Origin: Clostridiaceae bacterium
GTDB lineage: Bacteria; Bacillota; Clostridia; Oscillospirales; Butyricicoccaceae
Reading direction: 5' to 3'
Length of the DNA: 32,135 nt
Assembly: GCA_016293155.1 (NCBI GenBank)
Contig: JAEDEU010000007.1
Span: 1-32,135, forward strand
A program made the position numbers and the translations under genes. Shown one piece after another: positions 1 to 7,996 of this stretch (the first letter of the stretch is position 1; every line of letters begins with the position of its first letter). The notes beneath the pieces are model-generated. The model made no database searches. It was not told the DNA's origin and saw only the letters and a list, made by a program, of their open reading frames with translations.

Positions 1-926
1 TTGACATCGGCGCGGGTACCATTAAGTTCGGTTTGTTTACAGACAAGGGAACGCTGAAGGACCGCTGGGAGATCAAAACAAGAACACAGGATAGCGGTGC
101 ATACATTCTGGACGATATCGCGGACTCCATCAAGGAAAAAATCCGTCAGGAGGGTCTGATGTGGCAGCAGATTGTCGGCGTCGGTGTCGGTGTTCCGGGT
201 CCGGTTCGCCGCAACGGCATCGTGTTGCAGTGTGTTAACCTCGGCTGGAAGGACGTTGATGTTGTAAGTATTCTGAGCAATAAGCTCAAGCTACCGGTCA
301 AGGTGGCGAATGATGCCAATACCGCTGCACTGGGCGAGATGTGGCGCGGCGGCGCGCAGGGCTATAAGACGGTCGTTCTGATCGAGCTGGGTACTGCAAT
401 CGGCGGCGCAATTATTTGGAACGGTCAGATTGTCTATGGTCATAACGGCGCTGCGGGTGAGTTTGGTCACATGCCGCTGCTGCACGATGAGACCAAGCCG
501 TGTGCCTGCGGCAAGGTTGGCTGTCTGGAGCAGGGCGCTTCTGCGACCGGTGTGGCACGTTATGCAAAGCAGCTGCTGCGCGAAAATATGGACACGCCGT
601 CCGCGATGCGCAAGATTGTCCCGCTGACCTCCAAGGGTGTATTCGAATGCTATGCAAAGGGTGATGAGCTGGCGACGAAGGCTGTTGAGCGCTGCACCGA
701 TGCAGTCGGTCATGCGATGGCACACATCGGGTGCATCATTGATCCGCAGATTTTCCTGATCAGCGGCGGCATGGCAAATGCGGGTGATCTGCTGATCGAC
801 CGCATCCGCGAGGTGTATCAGCAGGAGGTCTACTCTGCGGCGAAGGATACAATCATCGCGCGCGCAAAGCTCGGTGACAACGCCGGCATTTATGGTGCGG
901 CACGCATGATGCTGATTGATATCTAA
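1..926 (+). CDS. ROK family sugar kinase (probable glucokinase), 5' truncated by window edge
   Basis: Probable ATP-dependent glucokinase of the ROK family, phosphorylating glucose at entry to glycolysis. The frame is open to the left edge (first full codon at base 3) and begins with the phosphate-binding loop DIGAGTIKFGLF, which in the family lies about five residues from the N terminus. The true start is therefore just outside the window, and the TTG at 33 is not it. Further signatures follow in order: GVPGPV, NDANTAALGE (with the catalytic Asp), the glycine-rich ELGTAIGGAII, EFGHM, and the zinc motif CACGKVGCLE that defines ROK proteins. There is no N-terminal DNA-binding domain room, so it is an enzyme rather than a ROK repressor. 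Exact sugar specificity cannot be read from the sequence; glucose is the family default. A strong terminator follows 16 bases after the stop. Confidence 0.88.
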   Translation, partial: DIGAGTIKFGLFTDKGTLKDRWEIKTRTQDSGAYILDDIADSIKEKIRQEGLMWQQIVGVGVGVPGPVRRNGIVLQCVNLGWKDVDVVSILSNKLKLPVKVANDANTAALGEMWRGGAQGYKTVVLIELGTAIGGAIIWNGQIVYGHNGAAGEFGHMPLLHDETKPCACGKVGCLEQGASATGVARYAKQLLRENMDTPSAMRKIVPLTSKGVFECYAKGDELATKAVERCTDAVGHAMAHIGCIIDPQIFLISGGMANAGDLLIDRIREVYQQEVYSAAKDTIIARAKLGDNAGIYGAARMMLIDI

Positions 927-942
927 TTCGTACAATTACAGT

Positions 943-980
943 ACCGTGTATGCGTTTGCTGCGCATACACGGTGTTTTTT
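943..980 (+). terminator. Rho-independent terminator after the ROK kinase
   Basis: A perfect 12-bp stem (943-954 with 962-973) with a 7-nt loop is followed by a T run broken by one G. It closes the kinase transcript and separates it from the symporter promoter. Confidence 0.9.
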
Positions 981-1051
981 GCTGTTTTTTTCGAAAACAC
1001 TCCAAAAAAGCTGTGCAATATGCCTTAAAACGCCTAAAAATTAAAAAAACA

Positions 1052-1080
1052 TTTACAAATGACAGAAAATTTGATATGAT
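1052..1080 (+). promoter_or_regulatory. Sigma-A promoter of the sodium/proline symporter
   Basis: TTTACA (1052-1057) and TATGAT (1075-1080) are separated by exactly 17 bp. The predicted start near 1087 gives a leader of about 105 nt before the symporter start codon. I see no riboswitch or clear operator in that leader. Confidence 0.72.
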
Positions 1081-1192
1081 AGGTGAGACATAATCGTGAA
1101 ATGGGACTGCTTTAGACAATGATGTCGTACCTGCGGCGCGCTGTCGGAAAGCGGTTTTTCATTTGCGAACAAACTAAAAAAGGAGAACTCAC

Positions 1193-2725
1193 ATGACTAC
1201 AGAAAAGATTTGCATCCTGATTGCAATCGTAGTTTATCTGCTGGGTGTTCTGGGCATCGGTATCTGGTGCGCAAAGCGGAGCAATACAGTAGACGATTTC
1301 TATCTGGGTGGCAGAAAACTGGGTCCGCTGGTTACGGCAATGAGTGCCGAGGCCTCGGACATGAGCGGATGGCTGCTGATGGGTCTGCCGGGCGTTGCCT
1401 ATCTCACCGGCGTGGCAGATGCAGCATGGACCGCAATCGGACTGGCAATCGGTACCTATGTCAACTGGCTGATTGTTGCAAAGCGCATTCGTCGTTATAC
1501 CCACGTCGCGGGCAATTCCATTACGCTTCCGGATTTCTTTTCCAGACGCTTCCACGATGATAAAAACGTTCTGATGTGCATTGCGGCAGTGATTATCATT
1601 GTATTCTTTATTCCGTACACCGCTTCCGGGTTTGCAGCCTGCGGCAAGCTGTTCAGCAGTCTGTTCGGAATTCATTATGTTACCGCAATGGTAATCTGTG
1701 CGATCGTTATCCTGGGCTACACCACGCTGGGCGGATTTCTTGCTGCAAGCACCACGGACTTTATCCAGAGCATTGTCATGTCGATTGCGCTGCTGATTGT
1801 TCTTGGCTTCAGTGTGGGCATGGCAGGCGGCATGGACGCGGTCATGGAAAATGCAAGAGAGATCCCGGGCTATCTGGGTCTGACCAGCATCCATGTTCCG
1901 GAGACTAACTCTGCTGCACCGTATGGCGCGCTGAATATTGCATCCATGCTGGCATGGGGACTGGGCTACTTTGGTATGCCGCATGTCCTGCTGCGCTTTA
2001 TGGCGATTGACGATGCCAAGAAGCTGTCGCTGTCCCGCCGCGTTGCAACCGTCTGGGTTGTGATCTCTCTGGCAGTTGCCGTTATGATCGGTATTATCGG
2101 CAACGGCATGAGCAAGGCCGGCGTCATTGAGACTCTGTCCGATCCGGAGACCATTATTGTACGCATTTCCGACCTGCTCAGCCGATTTGGTGTTGTGCCG
2201 GCGCTGATTGCAGGCGTCATTCTCGCGGGTATTCTGGCTTCCACCATGTCCACCGCGGATTCCCAGCTGCTGGCAGCAGCTTCTGCGGTATCCCACAATA
2301 TGTTCCGCGGCGTATTCCGTATGGAGCTGAGTGAAAAGGCTGCGATGCTGGTTGCCCGTATTTCGGTTATCGTCATTGCCGTCATCGGTGTATTCATTGC
2401 AAGAGACCCGAACAGCTCGGTATTCGGCATCGTATCGTTTGCATGGGCAGGCTTCGGCGCTTCCTTCGGCCCGGTTGTTCTGTTCGCTCTGTTCTGGAAG
2501 CGCACGAATATGTACGGCGCGCTGGCAGGCATGGTCGCAGGCGGCGTGATGGTATTTGTCTGGAAATACCTGATTGCTCCGATGGGCGGCGCATGGGGTA
2601 TCTATGAGCTGCTCCCGGCGTTCCTCGTAGCATGTGCTGCGATTGTGATTGTATCCCTGATTACTCCGGCTCCGTCCAAGGAGATCTGCGAGGAGTTCGA
2701 TCTGGTCAAGAACATGAAGGACTAA
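1193..2725 (+). CDS. putP: Sodium/proline symporter (SSS family)
   Basis: Membrane carrier that imports L-proline with sodium, for osmoprotection or as a carbon, nitrogen or Stickland substrate. At 510 residues it has the usual PutP length. The first helix is followed by SNTVDDFYLGGRKLG, then SAEASDMSGWLLMG, whose D56 and S58 correspond to the sodium-site residues D55 and S57 of E. coli PutP. The later ASTMSTADSQLL segment matches the second sodium/proline-binding region. About 13 hydrophobic segments span the protein, as in the SSS fold. The ATG is preceded by AAAGGAGA at good spacing. The gene is transcribed alone, between its own promoter and a terminator. Proline specificity is inferred from close resemblance to PutP; pantothenate and other SSS substrates are less likely. 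Confidence 0.9.
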   Translation: MTTEKICILIAIVVYLLGVLGIGIWCAKRSNTVDDFYLGGRKLGPLVTAMSAEASDMSGWLLMGLPGVAYLTGVADAAWTAIGLAIGTYVNWLIVAKRIRRYTHVAGNSITLPDFFSRRFHDDKNVLMCIAAVIIIVFFIPYTASGFAACGKLFSSLFGIHYVTAMVICAIVILGYTTLGGFLAASTTDFIQSIVMSIALLIVLGFSVGMAGGMDAVMENAREIPGYLGLTSIHVPETNSAAPYGALNIASMLAWGLGYFGMPHVLLRFMAIDDAKKLSLSRRVATVWVVISLAVAVMIGIIGNGMSKAGVIETLSDPETIIVRISDLLSRFGVVPALIAGVILAGILASTMSTADSQLLAAASAVSHNMFRGVFRMELSEKAAMLVARISVIVIAVIGVFIARDPNSSVFGIVSFAWAGFGASFGPVVLFALFWKRTNMYGALAGMVAGGVMVFVWKYLIAPMGGAWGIYELLPAFLVACAAIVIVSLITPAPSKEICEEFDLVKNMKD

Positions 2726-2740
2726 GCATCCAAAAAATCA

Positions 2741-2773
2741 AACGACGCAGTTTTATCGCTGCGTCGTTTTTTT
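2741..2773 (+). terminator. Terminator between convergent putP and cardiolipin synthase
   Basis: A 10-11 bp stem (2741-2750 with 2759-2768) is followed by a run of seven Ts. On the minus strand the same hairpin is followed by a shorter T-rich stretch, so it may also serve the converging gene, whose stop codon lies at 2777-2779. Confidence 0.85.
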
Positions 2774-2776
2774 GTG

Positions 2777-4300
2777 TTATAAAATGGGTGCCAGCGCGCG
2801 GAGCACGGATGCGCCGATGGAGGTGAGCCATGAAACATTTTTACAAAAATCTTCCTCTACAATGCGGCTCTTGCTGATGCAGTCCAGAATGTCCTCACGC
2901 ACCTTGTCTACGATGGAGGAACGATAGAATGCACAGGCGCATTCGAAGTGCAGATAAAAGCTGCGGAAGTCCATGTTGATCGTGCCGACGATTGCCGTAT
3001 CGTTGTCCGAGACGATCATCTTTGCATGAATGAATCCCGGCGCGTATTCATAGATTTTAACACCGGATTCGATCAGCTGTGCATAATACGAGCGCGTGAC
3101 CGCATAGACCATCTTTTTATCCGGAATGCCCGGTGTCACAATGCGCACATCCACGCCGGACTGCGCGGCGGTGCAGAGCGCGGTAATCATCTCGTTGTCC
3201 AGCGTGAGGTACGGCGTGGTGATATAAACATACCGCGATGCGCTGTTGATGATGTGCATATACGCCGCCTCGCCGACATTGAACGCATCCAGCGGGGAAT
3301 CCGCAAAGGGCTGTACATAGCCGTCGCTTTCCACGGAAACCGTGGGCAGATAGTCCGCAAGCGGGGTCGGCTGCGAGCCGGTGGCAAAATCCCACAGCTG
3401 TAAAAACAGTGCGGTGAGGTTGGCAACGCCGTCGCCGGTCAGACGGAAGCCGGTATCCTTCCAGTGTCCGAAGCGCTCGCGGCGGTTGATGTATTCATCT
3501 GCAATGTTGATGCCGCCCATGTAGCCGGTGTTGCCGTCGATGATACACACCTTTCGGTGGTTGCGATAATTCAGATAGGTGTTCATCATGGGGATGAACC
3601 GGTTGAATGCGACGACCCGGATGCCGAGCGAGGTCAGATACCTGCGGTATCCGGGGGGCAGGGTGGAGATGCAGCCGACATCATCGTACATAATGCGGAC
3701 GTCCACGCCGGACTGTGCCTTTTCCGCGAGGATGGACAGGATTGCGTCCCACATTTCTCCGAGGTCTATGATGAAATACTCCATAAAGATGAAGCGCTCT
3801 GCTTTTTTCAGCTCAATGAGCATGGATTCAAACTGATATTCCCCCAATGGGAAATATTCGCAGGCGGTATTTTTCCAGACCGTCATGCCGGCGATTTTGT
3901 GCAGATAGGTTCCCATTCTGCGGTGGCGCGGGGAGCGGGTGCACAGCTCGCGCAGGGAGGACTGCTTTTTCTGCTCCAGCTGTTCGGAATCCAGCGGGCG
4001 GATTTTAACCAGTCGCGCGCGGTTGAACGGCGTATTTCCCCAAAAGATGTAAAACAATACGCCGAACGGCGGCAGCAGCAGGATCACAATGATCCATGGA
4101 ATTTTATAGGCCGGATTGTCGTTCTTCCGGATCAGCCAGATGATGACGCACAGGCTGATAAATTCCAGAAAATAATATAGAATAAACTGCCTGTGGCTGA
4201 GCCAGTACAAAAAGGTCAGCGTAAGCAGGAACTGTATCAGCAGCAGTGCAATTGAGATAGAACGGCGGTTGACCATAAATTTCCGGACTTTTCGTTTCAC
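2777..4300 (-). CDS. cls: Cardiolipin synthase (phospholipase D superfamily)
   Basis: Membrane enzyme that condenses two phosphatidylglycerol molecules into cardiolipin and glycerol. The GTG at 4300 is chosen because GGAAAGGAG sits 7 nt upstream. The longer open frame to 4381 would run through the promoter. The product is 507 residues. Three hydrophobic segments (about 16-33, 39-57 and 68-87) form the usual PLDc_N anchor. Two HKD catalytic motifs follow: H248-K250-D255 (in NHRKVCIIDGNTGYMGG) and H425-K427-D432 (in FIHAKMIVSDNDTAIVG). Length and layout are typical of Firmicutes Cls. It is a single-gene unit with its own promoter and a terminator shared with putP. The pgsA gene in this window supplies the upstream precursor. 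Confidence 0.92.
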   Translation of the reverse strand: MKRKVRKFMVNRRSISIALLLIQFLLTLTFLYWLSHRQFILYYFLEFISLCVIIWLIRKNDNPAYKIPWIIVILLLPPFGVLFYIFWGNTPFNRARLVKIRPLDSEQLEQKKQSSLRELCTRSPRHRRMGTYLHKIAGMTVWKNTACEYFPLGEYQFESMLIELKKAERFIFMEYFIIDLGEMWDAILSILAEKAQSGVDVRIMYDDVGCISTLPPGYRRYLTSLGIRVVAFNRFIPMMNTYLNYRNHRKVCIIDGNTGYMGGINIADEYINRRERFGHWKDTGFRLTGDGVANLTALFLQLWDFATGSQPTPLADYLPTVSVESDGYVQPFADSPLDAFNVGEAAYMHIINSASRYVYITTPYLTLDNEMITALCTAAQSGVDVRIVTPGIPDKKMVYAVTRSYYAQLIESGVKIYEYAPGFIHAKMIVSDNDTAIVGTINMDFRSFYLHFECACAFYRSSIVDKVREDILDCISKSRIVEEDFCKNVSWLTSIGASVLRALAPIL

Positions 4301-4333
4301 GGAATCACTCCTTTCCTGAAACCGGATACTGTC

Positions 4334-4362
4334 ATGATAGTATGTTCCATGCAAAATGTCAA
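4334..4362 (-). promoter_or_regulatory. Consensus sigma-A promoter of cls
   Basis: On the minus strand, a perfect TTGACA (4362-4357) lies 17 bp upstream of TATCAT (4339-4334). The leader to the GTG is about 25-30 nt. Confidence 0.8.
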
Positions 4363-4396
4363 ATACAAGAAAACTGTACAAACTCCACCAATCTCA

Positions 4397-4425
4397 TTGT
4401 AAAAAATGGAATGATGCGGTATAAT
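4397..4425 (+). promoter_or_regulatory. Sigma-A promoter of the VOC-degV pair
   Basis: TTGTAA (4397-4402), a 17-bp spacer and a perfect TATAAT (4420-4425). It is divergent from the cls promoter with about 35 bp between the two -35 boxes. Confidence 0.8.
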
Positions 4426-4468
4426 AAATACAATTACACGCATCGCGCACTGTCAGGAGGACTGTTAT

Positions 4469-4831
4469 ATGAAATTTTCGTTTGCACATAACAATTTGAA
4501 TGTGTATGATCTGGAAAAATCGCTCCATTTTTACAGCGAAGCGCTGGGACTCAAGGAGACAAGACGAATTAATGCAGAGGACGGCAGCTTTACGATTGTA
4601 TTTTTGTCGGATGATTCCACACCACATCTGCTGGAGCTGACCTGGCTGCGCGATATGGATCGAGCCTATAATCTGGGAGACAATGAGTTCCATCTGGCAC
4701 TCAGGGTGGATGATTTTGAGGCGGCGTATGCCAAGCACAAGGAGATGGGCTGCATCTGCTATGAAAATCCGTCGATGGGAATTTATTTTATTTCTGACCC
4801 GGACGGCTACTGGATCGAGATCATTCCATAA
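4469..4831 (+). CDS. VOC/glyoxalase-fold metalloprotein (lactoylglutathione lyase-like)
   Basis: A 120-residue vicinal-oxygen-chelate protein. It shows two beta-alpha-beta-beta-beta halves and the four metal-ligand positions of glyoxalase I: H7, E56 (in LLELTW), H75 (in EFHLALRV) and E117 (in DPDGYWIEIIP). With a complete ligand set and FYSEALGLKE after the first strand, a methylglyoxal-detoxifying lyase is the most natural role. Clostridia often lack glutathione, so the thiol cosubstrate is open and other VOC activities are possible. The ATG is preceded by CAGGAGG. The degV gene starts 20 nt after its stop, so the two are probably co-transcribed from the promoter at 4397. Confidence 0.82.
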   Translation: MKFSFAHNNLNVYDLEKSLHFYSEALGLKETRRINAEDGSFTIVFLSDDSTPHLLELTWLRDMDRAYNLGDNEFHLALRVDDFEAAYAKHKEMGCICYENPSMGIYFISDPDGYWIEIIP

Positions 4832-4851
4832 CAGCACTGGGAGGATACATT

Positions 4852-5739
4852 ATGAACGATTATGTGATCGTAACCGATTCCGTGGTGGATCTGGATTACT
4901 CGTACTATACGGAAAACAATCTGCGATATGTTCCGCTGAGTATTACCATGGACGGAATCGGCACGCAGGATGATGATTTTTATACGACGATTTCCGCGAA
5001 GCAGTTTTATCAGTATCTGCGTGAGGGACGCAATGTTACCACCTCGCAGGGTACGGTCGGATATTTTATGCGTGTGTTCGGCGAGATTCTGGAAAGCGGA
5101 AAGGATATCGTATATCTGGGCTTTTCGTCCGGACTGAGCGGAAGCTATAATTCCGGCTGTATGGCTCGGGACGAGCTGGCAGAGCAGTATCCTGACCGTA
5201 ACATTTACTGTGTGGATACCAAGGCGGCGGCAGGCGGCTATACCATGCTGGTCTGCCGCGCGGTAGAACGCAAAAAACAGGGCGATTCCGCGCAGGAGCT
5301 GGCAGAGTGGGCAGAGAAAACATCGCCGCATATGATCCACTGGGTCACGGTGGACAGCCTGTTCCATCTGATGCGCGGCGGACGCGTTTCCAAAACCTCT
5401 GCCGTGGTCGGTTCACTGGTCGGCATCAAGCCGGTGATCTGCGTCACCGAATCCGGCAGGCTCAAGCCGGTGCACAAGGTGCGCGGACGCAAACAGTCCA
5501 TTGCCTATCTGGCCAAAATGGCAAAGGAGCAGATGGTGGCGAGTGAGTTTGACAGGCTCTTCATCAGCCATGGCGACTGTCTGGAGGATGCGGAATATCT
5601 CCGCTCGCTGCTGGTGCAGGAGCTGGGCATCCCGGAGGAGAAGGTCGAAATCCATATGCTGGATATGGTCATCGGCGCGCATACCGGTCCGGGTGTCGTC
5701 ACGGTGTTCTTCTACGGCGAGAAACGCACAGAGGACTGA
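4852..5739 (+). CDS. DegV family fatty-acid-binding protein
   Basis: Cytoplasmic DegV-fold protein of 295 residues, the normal family length. Characterised members (FakB in staphylococci) bind a fatty acid and present it to the kinase FakA for phosphorylation and entry into phospholipid synthesis. Visible hallmarks are VIVTDSVVDLD at the N terminus, TTSQGTVGYF (63-72), the binding-site segment FSSGLSGSYNSG (91-102), and MRGGRVSKTSAVVGSLVGIKPV in the middle, all expected in the family. No fakA-like gene lies nearby. The start is supported by GGGAGG upstream. It follows the VOC gene by 20 nt and ends at a terminator. The bound ligand of this paralogue cannot be told from sequence. Confidence 0.88.
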   Translation: MNDYVIVTDSVVDLDYSYYTENNLRYVPLSITMDGIGTQDDDFYTTISAKQFYQYLREGRNVTTSQGTVGYFMRVFGEILESGKDIVYLGFSSGLSGSYNSGCMARDELAEQYPDRNIYCVDTKAAAGGYTMLVCRAVERKKQGDSAQELAEWAEKTSPHMIHWVTVDSLFHLMRGGRVSKTSAVVGSLVGIKPVICVTESGRLKPVHKVRGRKQSIAYLAKMAKEQMVASEFDRLFISHGDCLEDAEYLRSLLVQELGIPEEKVEIHMLDMVIGAHTGPGVVTVFFYGEKRTED

Positions 5740-5752
5740 TAAAAGAAAAAAG

Positions 5753-5800
5753 AAACGGATTGCTTTTGCCCGCCCGCGGTGTGCAGCGATCCGTTTTTTT
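5753..5800 (+). terminator. Terminator after degV
   Basis: An 11-bp stem with one G-T wobble (5753-5763 with 5786-5795 region), a large GC-rich loop, and a run of seven Ts. Confidence 0.75.
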
Positions 5801-6237
5801 ATCGGTTTGGCAGAGCGAAATGCATCCGGACAGAAGGAAAACTTGCAGAAAATGTTTTGGTTACAGAAAATAAATTTTGCGGACGGGCAGCAAAAAACTG
5901 CTCAAACTGCATGAAATGAATACGCGACCTGCATATTGTGTGTGAGGATGGTGGTAAAATGGTGCTTTTATATACTGCTTTTGTGGTATTTTAGAAGGAA
6001 AACGGAGCGGATGCTTTGAATTATTTTGTGCGTAATCCGAATGACAAGCATGATTTCGTGCAAAAAACGGGCGAAAAAACAGGAATTGTAGAAAATTTCT
6101 GTATAAAAATAGACGTCTAATAAAAAAGTGGAAATTTTTTTGTTTTTTTGCAATTTATACTTTTCAAACTGGCATTTTTGTGGTATGATGCTATACGAAG
6201 ATGAGAACAAACCATTTTGCATGGAGGAATTATTAAA
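5801..6237 (+). other. AT-rich gene-free region upstream of gdhA
   Basis: About 440 bases with no credible ORF and no riboswitch I recognise. It is A/T-rich with several poly-A and poly-T tracts near its right end. It contains the gdhA promoter (6161-6189). A partial copy of that promoter's core, TTTGTGGTATTTT, lies at 5980-5992 and may be a second start site or a degenerate copy. Confidence 0.5.
6161..6189 (+). promoter_or_regulatory. gdhA promoter with extended -10
   Basis: TATGAT (6184-6189) is preceded by TG one base upstream, an extended -10. TTTTCA (6161-6166) lies 17 bp upstream and is a weak -35. The predicted leader is about 42 nt. Confidence 0.6.
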
Positions 6238-7581
6238 ATGGCACTTACCAATACCTATCTGAAGAGTGTTTACGACACCGTTGTTGCACGCAATGCAAAT
6301 GAGCCGGAGTTCCAGCAGGCAGTATTCGAGGTTCTCGAGTCCCTGCAGCCGGTCGCAGAGCGCCGTCCGGATCTCGTTGAGGCTGGCGTATTCGAGCGCA
6401 TCGTTGAGCCGGAGCGCGGCATCCAGTTCCGCGTAGCATGGGTTGACGACAACGGCAAGGTTCAGGTAAACCGCGGCTATCGTTACCAGTTCAATTCCGC
6501 AATCGGACCGTACAAGGGCGGCATCCGCCTGCATCCGTCCGTATGCGCTTCCATCATCAAGTTCCTGGGCTTCGAGCAGATCTTTAAGAACAGCCTGACC
6601 GGCCTGCCGATCGGCGGCGGCAAGGGCGGCTCTGACTTCGATCCGAAGGGCAAGTCCGACGGCGAAGTAATGCGTTTCTGCCAGGCCTTCATGACTGAGC
6701 TGTGCCGCCATATCGGTGCTGACACCGACGTACCGGCTGGCGATATCGGCACCGGCGCTCGTGAGATCGGCTATATGTTCGGTCAGTACAAGCGCATCCG
6801 CAACGAGTATGTCGGCGTTCTGACCGGCAAGGGCCTGCAGTGGGGCGGCTCCCTGGCACGTACCGAGGCTACCGGCTATGGTCTGTGCTACCTGGTTGAC
6901 GCAATGCTGAAGGATCACGGCACCTCCTTCGAGGGCAAGAAGGTCGTTATCTCCGGCTCCGGCAACGTTGCAATCTACGCTACCCAGAAGGCTACCGAGC
7001 TGGGCGCAAAGGTGATCGCACTGTCCGACTCCAACGGCTACATTGTAGACGAGAACGGCATCAACCTGGATGTTGTCAAGGAGATCAAGGAAGTTCGCCG
7101 CGGCCGCATCAAGGAGTATGTTGAGGCTGTTCCGTCCGCGAAGTACTTCGAGGGCAAGGGCATCTGGACTGTTCCGTGCGACATCGCTCTGCCGTGCGCA
7201 ACCCAGAACGAGATCAACGAGGATGACGCAAAGGCTCTGATCGCAAACGGCGTACAGGCTGTCGGCGAGGGCGCTAACATGCCGTCCACTCCGGAGGCAG
7301 TTGCTGCATTCCAGGGCGCAGGCGTTCTGTTCGCACCGGCAAAGGCTGCAAACGCAGGCGGCGTTGCTACCTCCGCTCTGGAGATGAGCCAGAACTCTCA
7401 GCGTCTGTCCTGGACCTTCGAAGAGGTTGACGCAAAGCTGCATCAGATTATGGTCAACATCTACAACAACATTTCCGCTGCTGCCAAGGAGTACGGCTGC
7501 GAGGGCAACCTGGTTGCAGGTGCAAACATTGCAGGCTTCCTGAAGGTTGCTGAGGCAATGAAGGCACAGGGTGTCATGTAA
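6238..7581 (+). CDS. gdhA: NADP-specific glutamate dehydrogenase
   Basis: Cytoplasmic enzyme that reductively aminates 2-oxoglutarate with ammonia and NADPH to give glutamate. The ATG at 6238 is preceded by GGAGG at 10 nt; an in-frame upstream ATG at 6217 lacks this. The 447-residue product equals the length of E. coli GdhA. Seen in order: PYKGGIRLHP (substrate Lys93), GGGKGGSDFDPKGKS (Lys129), DVPAGDIGTGAREIG (catalytic Asp164), the Rossmann loop ISGSGNVA (to 245), SDSNG at the cofactor-selecting turn, and KAANAGGVATSALEMSQNS near the C terminus. The gene uses a narrow codon set (AAG, GAG, CTG, GGC, CGC), suggesting high expression. It stands alone between its promoter and terminator. Confidence 0.95.
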   Translation: MALTNTYLKSVYDTVVARNANEPEFQQAVFEVLESLQPVAERRPDLVEAGVFERIVEPERGIQFRVAWVDDNGKVQVNRGYRYQFNSAIGPYKGGIRLHPSVCASIIKFLGFEQIFKNSLTGLPIGGGKGGSDFDPKGKSDGEVMRFCQAFMTELCRHIGADTDVPAGDIGTGAREIGYMFGQYKRIRNEYVGVLTGKGLQWGGSLARTEATGYGLCYLVDAMLKDHGTSFEGKKVVISGSGNVAIYATQKATELGAKVIALSDSNGYIVDENGINLDVVKEIKEVRRGRIKEYVEAVPSAKYFEGKGIWTVPCDIALPCATQNEINEDDAKALIANGVQAVGEGANMPSTPEAVAAFQGAGVLFAPAKAANAGGVATSALEMSQNSQRLSWTFEEVDAKLHQIMVNIYNNISAAAKEYGCEGNLVAGANIAGFLKVAEAMKAQGVM

Positions 7582-7613
7582 GACAGCACCTCCATTTCTT
7601 CCATAACAATACG

Positions 7614-7649
7614 CATCCCCGACAGAGAATCTCTGCCGGGGATGTTTTT
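7614..7649 (+). terminator. Terminator after gdhA
   Basis: CATCCCCG (7614-7621) pairs with CGGGGATG (7637-7644) and CAGAG with CTCTG inside; five Ts follow. Confidence 0.85.
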
Positions 7650-7692
7650 CTGCTCCGAGGATTTTTATCTCTTTTGATGTGATGATGAAATC

Positions 7693-7741
7693 AAAAAAAG
7701 AACTGCTGGTTCCATGTACCTGACATCAAACCAGCAGTTCT
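7693..7741 (-). terminator. Terminator of tRNA-Leu (minus strand)
   Basis: A perfect 13-bp stem (7699-7711 with 7729-7741) is followed on the minus strand by a run of Ts (complement of 7693-7699). It begins 4 nt after the encoded CCA end of the tRNA. Confidence 0.88.
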
Positions 7742-7745
7742 GCTT

Positions 7746-7828
7746 TGGTGCGGATAACAGGACTTGAACCTGCACGGTTGCCCGCTGGAACCTAAATCCA
7801 GTGCGTCTGCCAATTCCGCCATATCCGC
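7746..7828 (-). tRNA. tRNA-Leu(UAG)
   Basis: On the minus strand the acceptor GCGGATA (from 7828) pairs with TATCCGC, followed by discriminator A and an encoded CCA (7746-7748). The anticodon stem CTGGA/TCCAG encloses the loop TTTAGGT, giving anticodon UAG (reads CUA-type leucine codons). The T arm GCAGGTTCAAGTCCTGT is present, and a long variable arm is visible as CGGGCAACCG, as expected for a class II leucine tRNA. Confidence 0.93.
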
Positions 7829-7838
7829 GAGTGTATTT

Positions 7839-7867
7839 ATGGTATCATATTGTGCAAAAGATGTCAA
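7839..7867 (-). promoter_or_regulatory. Promoter of tRNA-Leu
   Basis: Minus-strand TTGACA (7867-7862), 17 bp, TACCAT (7844-7839). The predicted start lies just upstream of the tRNA 5' end. Confidence 0.7.
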
Positions 7868-7897
7868 GATTTCATCCGAAAAACCGTCATCTTCCTG

Positions 7898-7926
7898 TGT
7901 TCAAACCCGACGAAATATGATACAAT
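7898..7926 (+). promoter_or_regulatory. Possible promoter of the lipoprotein/two-component/recA run
   Basis: TACAAT (7921-7926) is a good -10, but the -35 at 17 bp, TGTTCA (7898-7903), is weak. It is the only candidate in the gap before the lipoprotein gene. TATGAT at 7916 overlaps it and could be used instead. Confidence 0.35.
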
Positions 7927-7996
7927 AAGATTGATTTCTCGGCGCACGCCCGTTCGGCATTTTTTTGCACAGCGGGAGGATCGGAATGGAGGGCGT

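Noticed and set aside
33..35. TTG as start of the ROK kinase
   Set aside because: The upstream codons encode the DIGAGTIKFG phosphate-binding loop, so the gene begins left of the window.
4301..4381. N-terminal extension of cardiolipin synthase to 4381
   Set aside because: The extension would translate through the TTGACA/TATCAT promoter, whereas GTG at 4300 has a strong Shine-Dalgarno.
5801..6237. Riboswitch or small RNA in the long gdhA leader
   Set aside because: The tracts are A/T-rich with only weak short stems, and I recognise no conserved riboswitch core.
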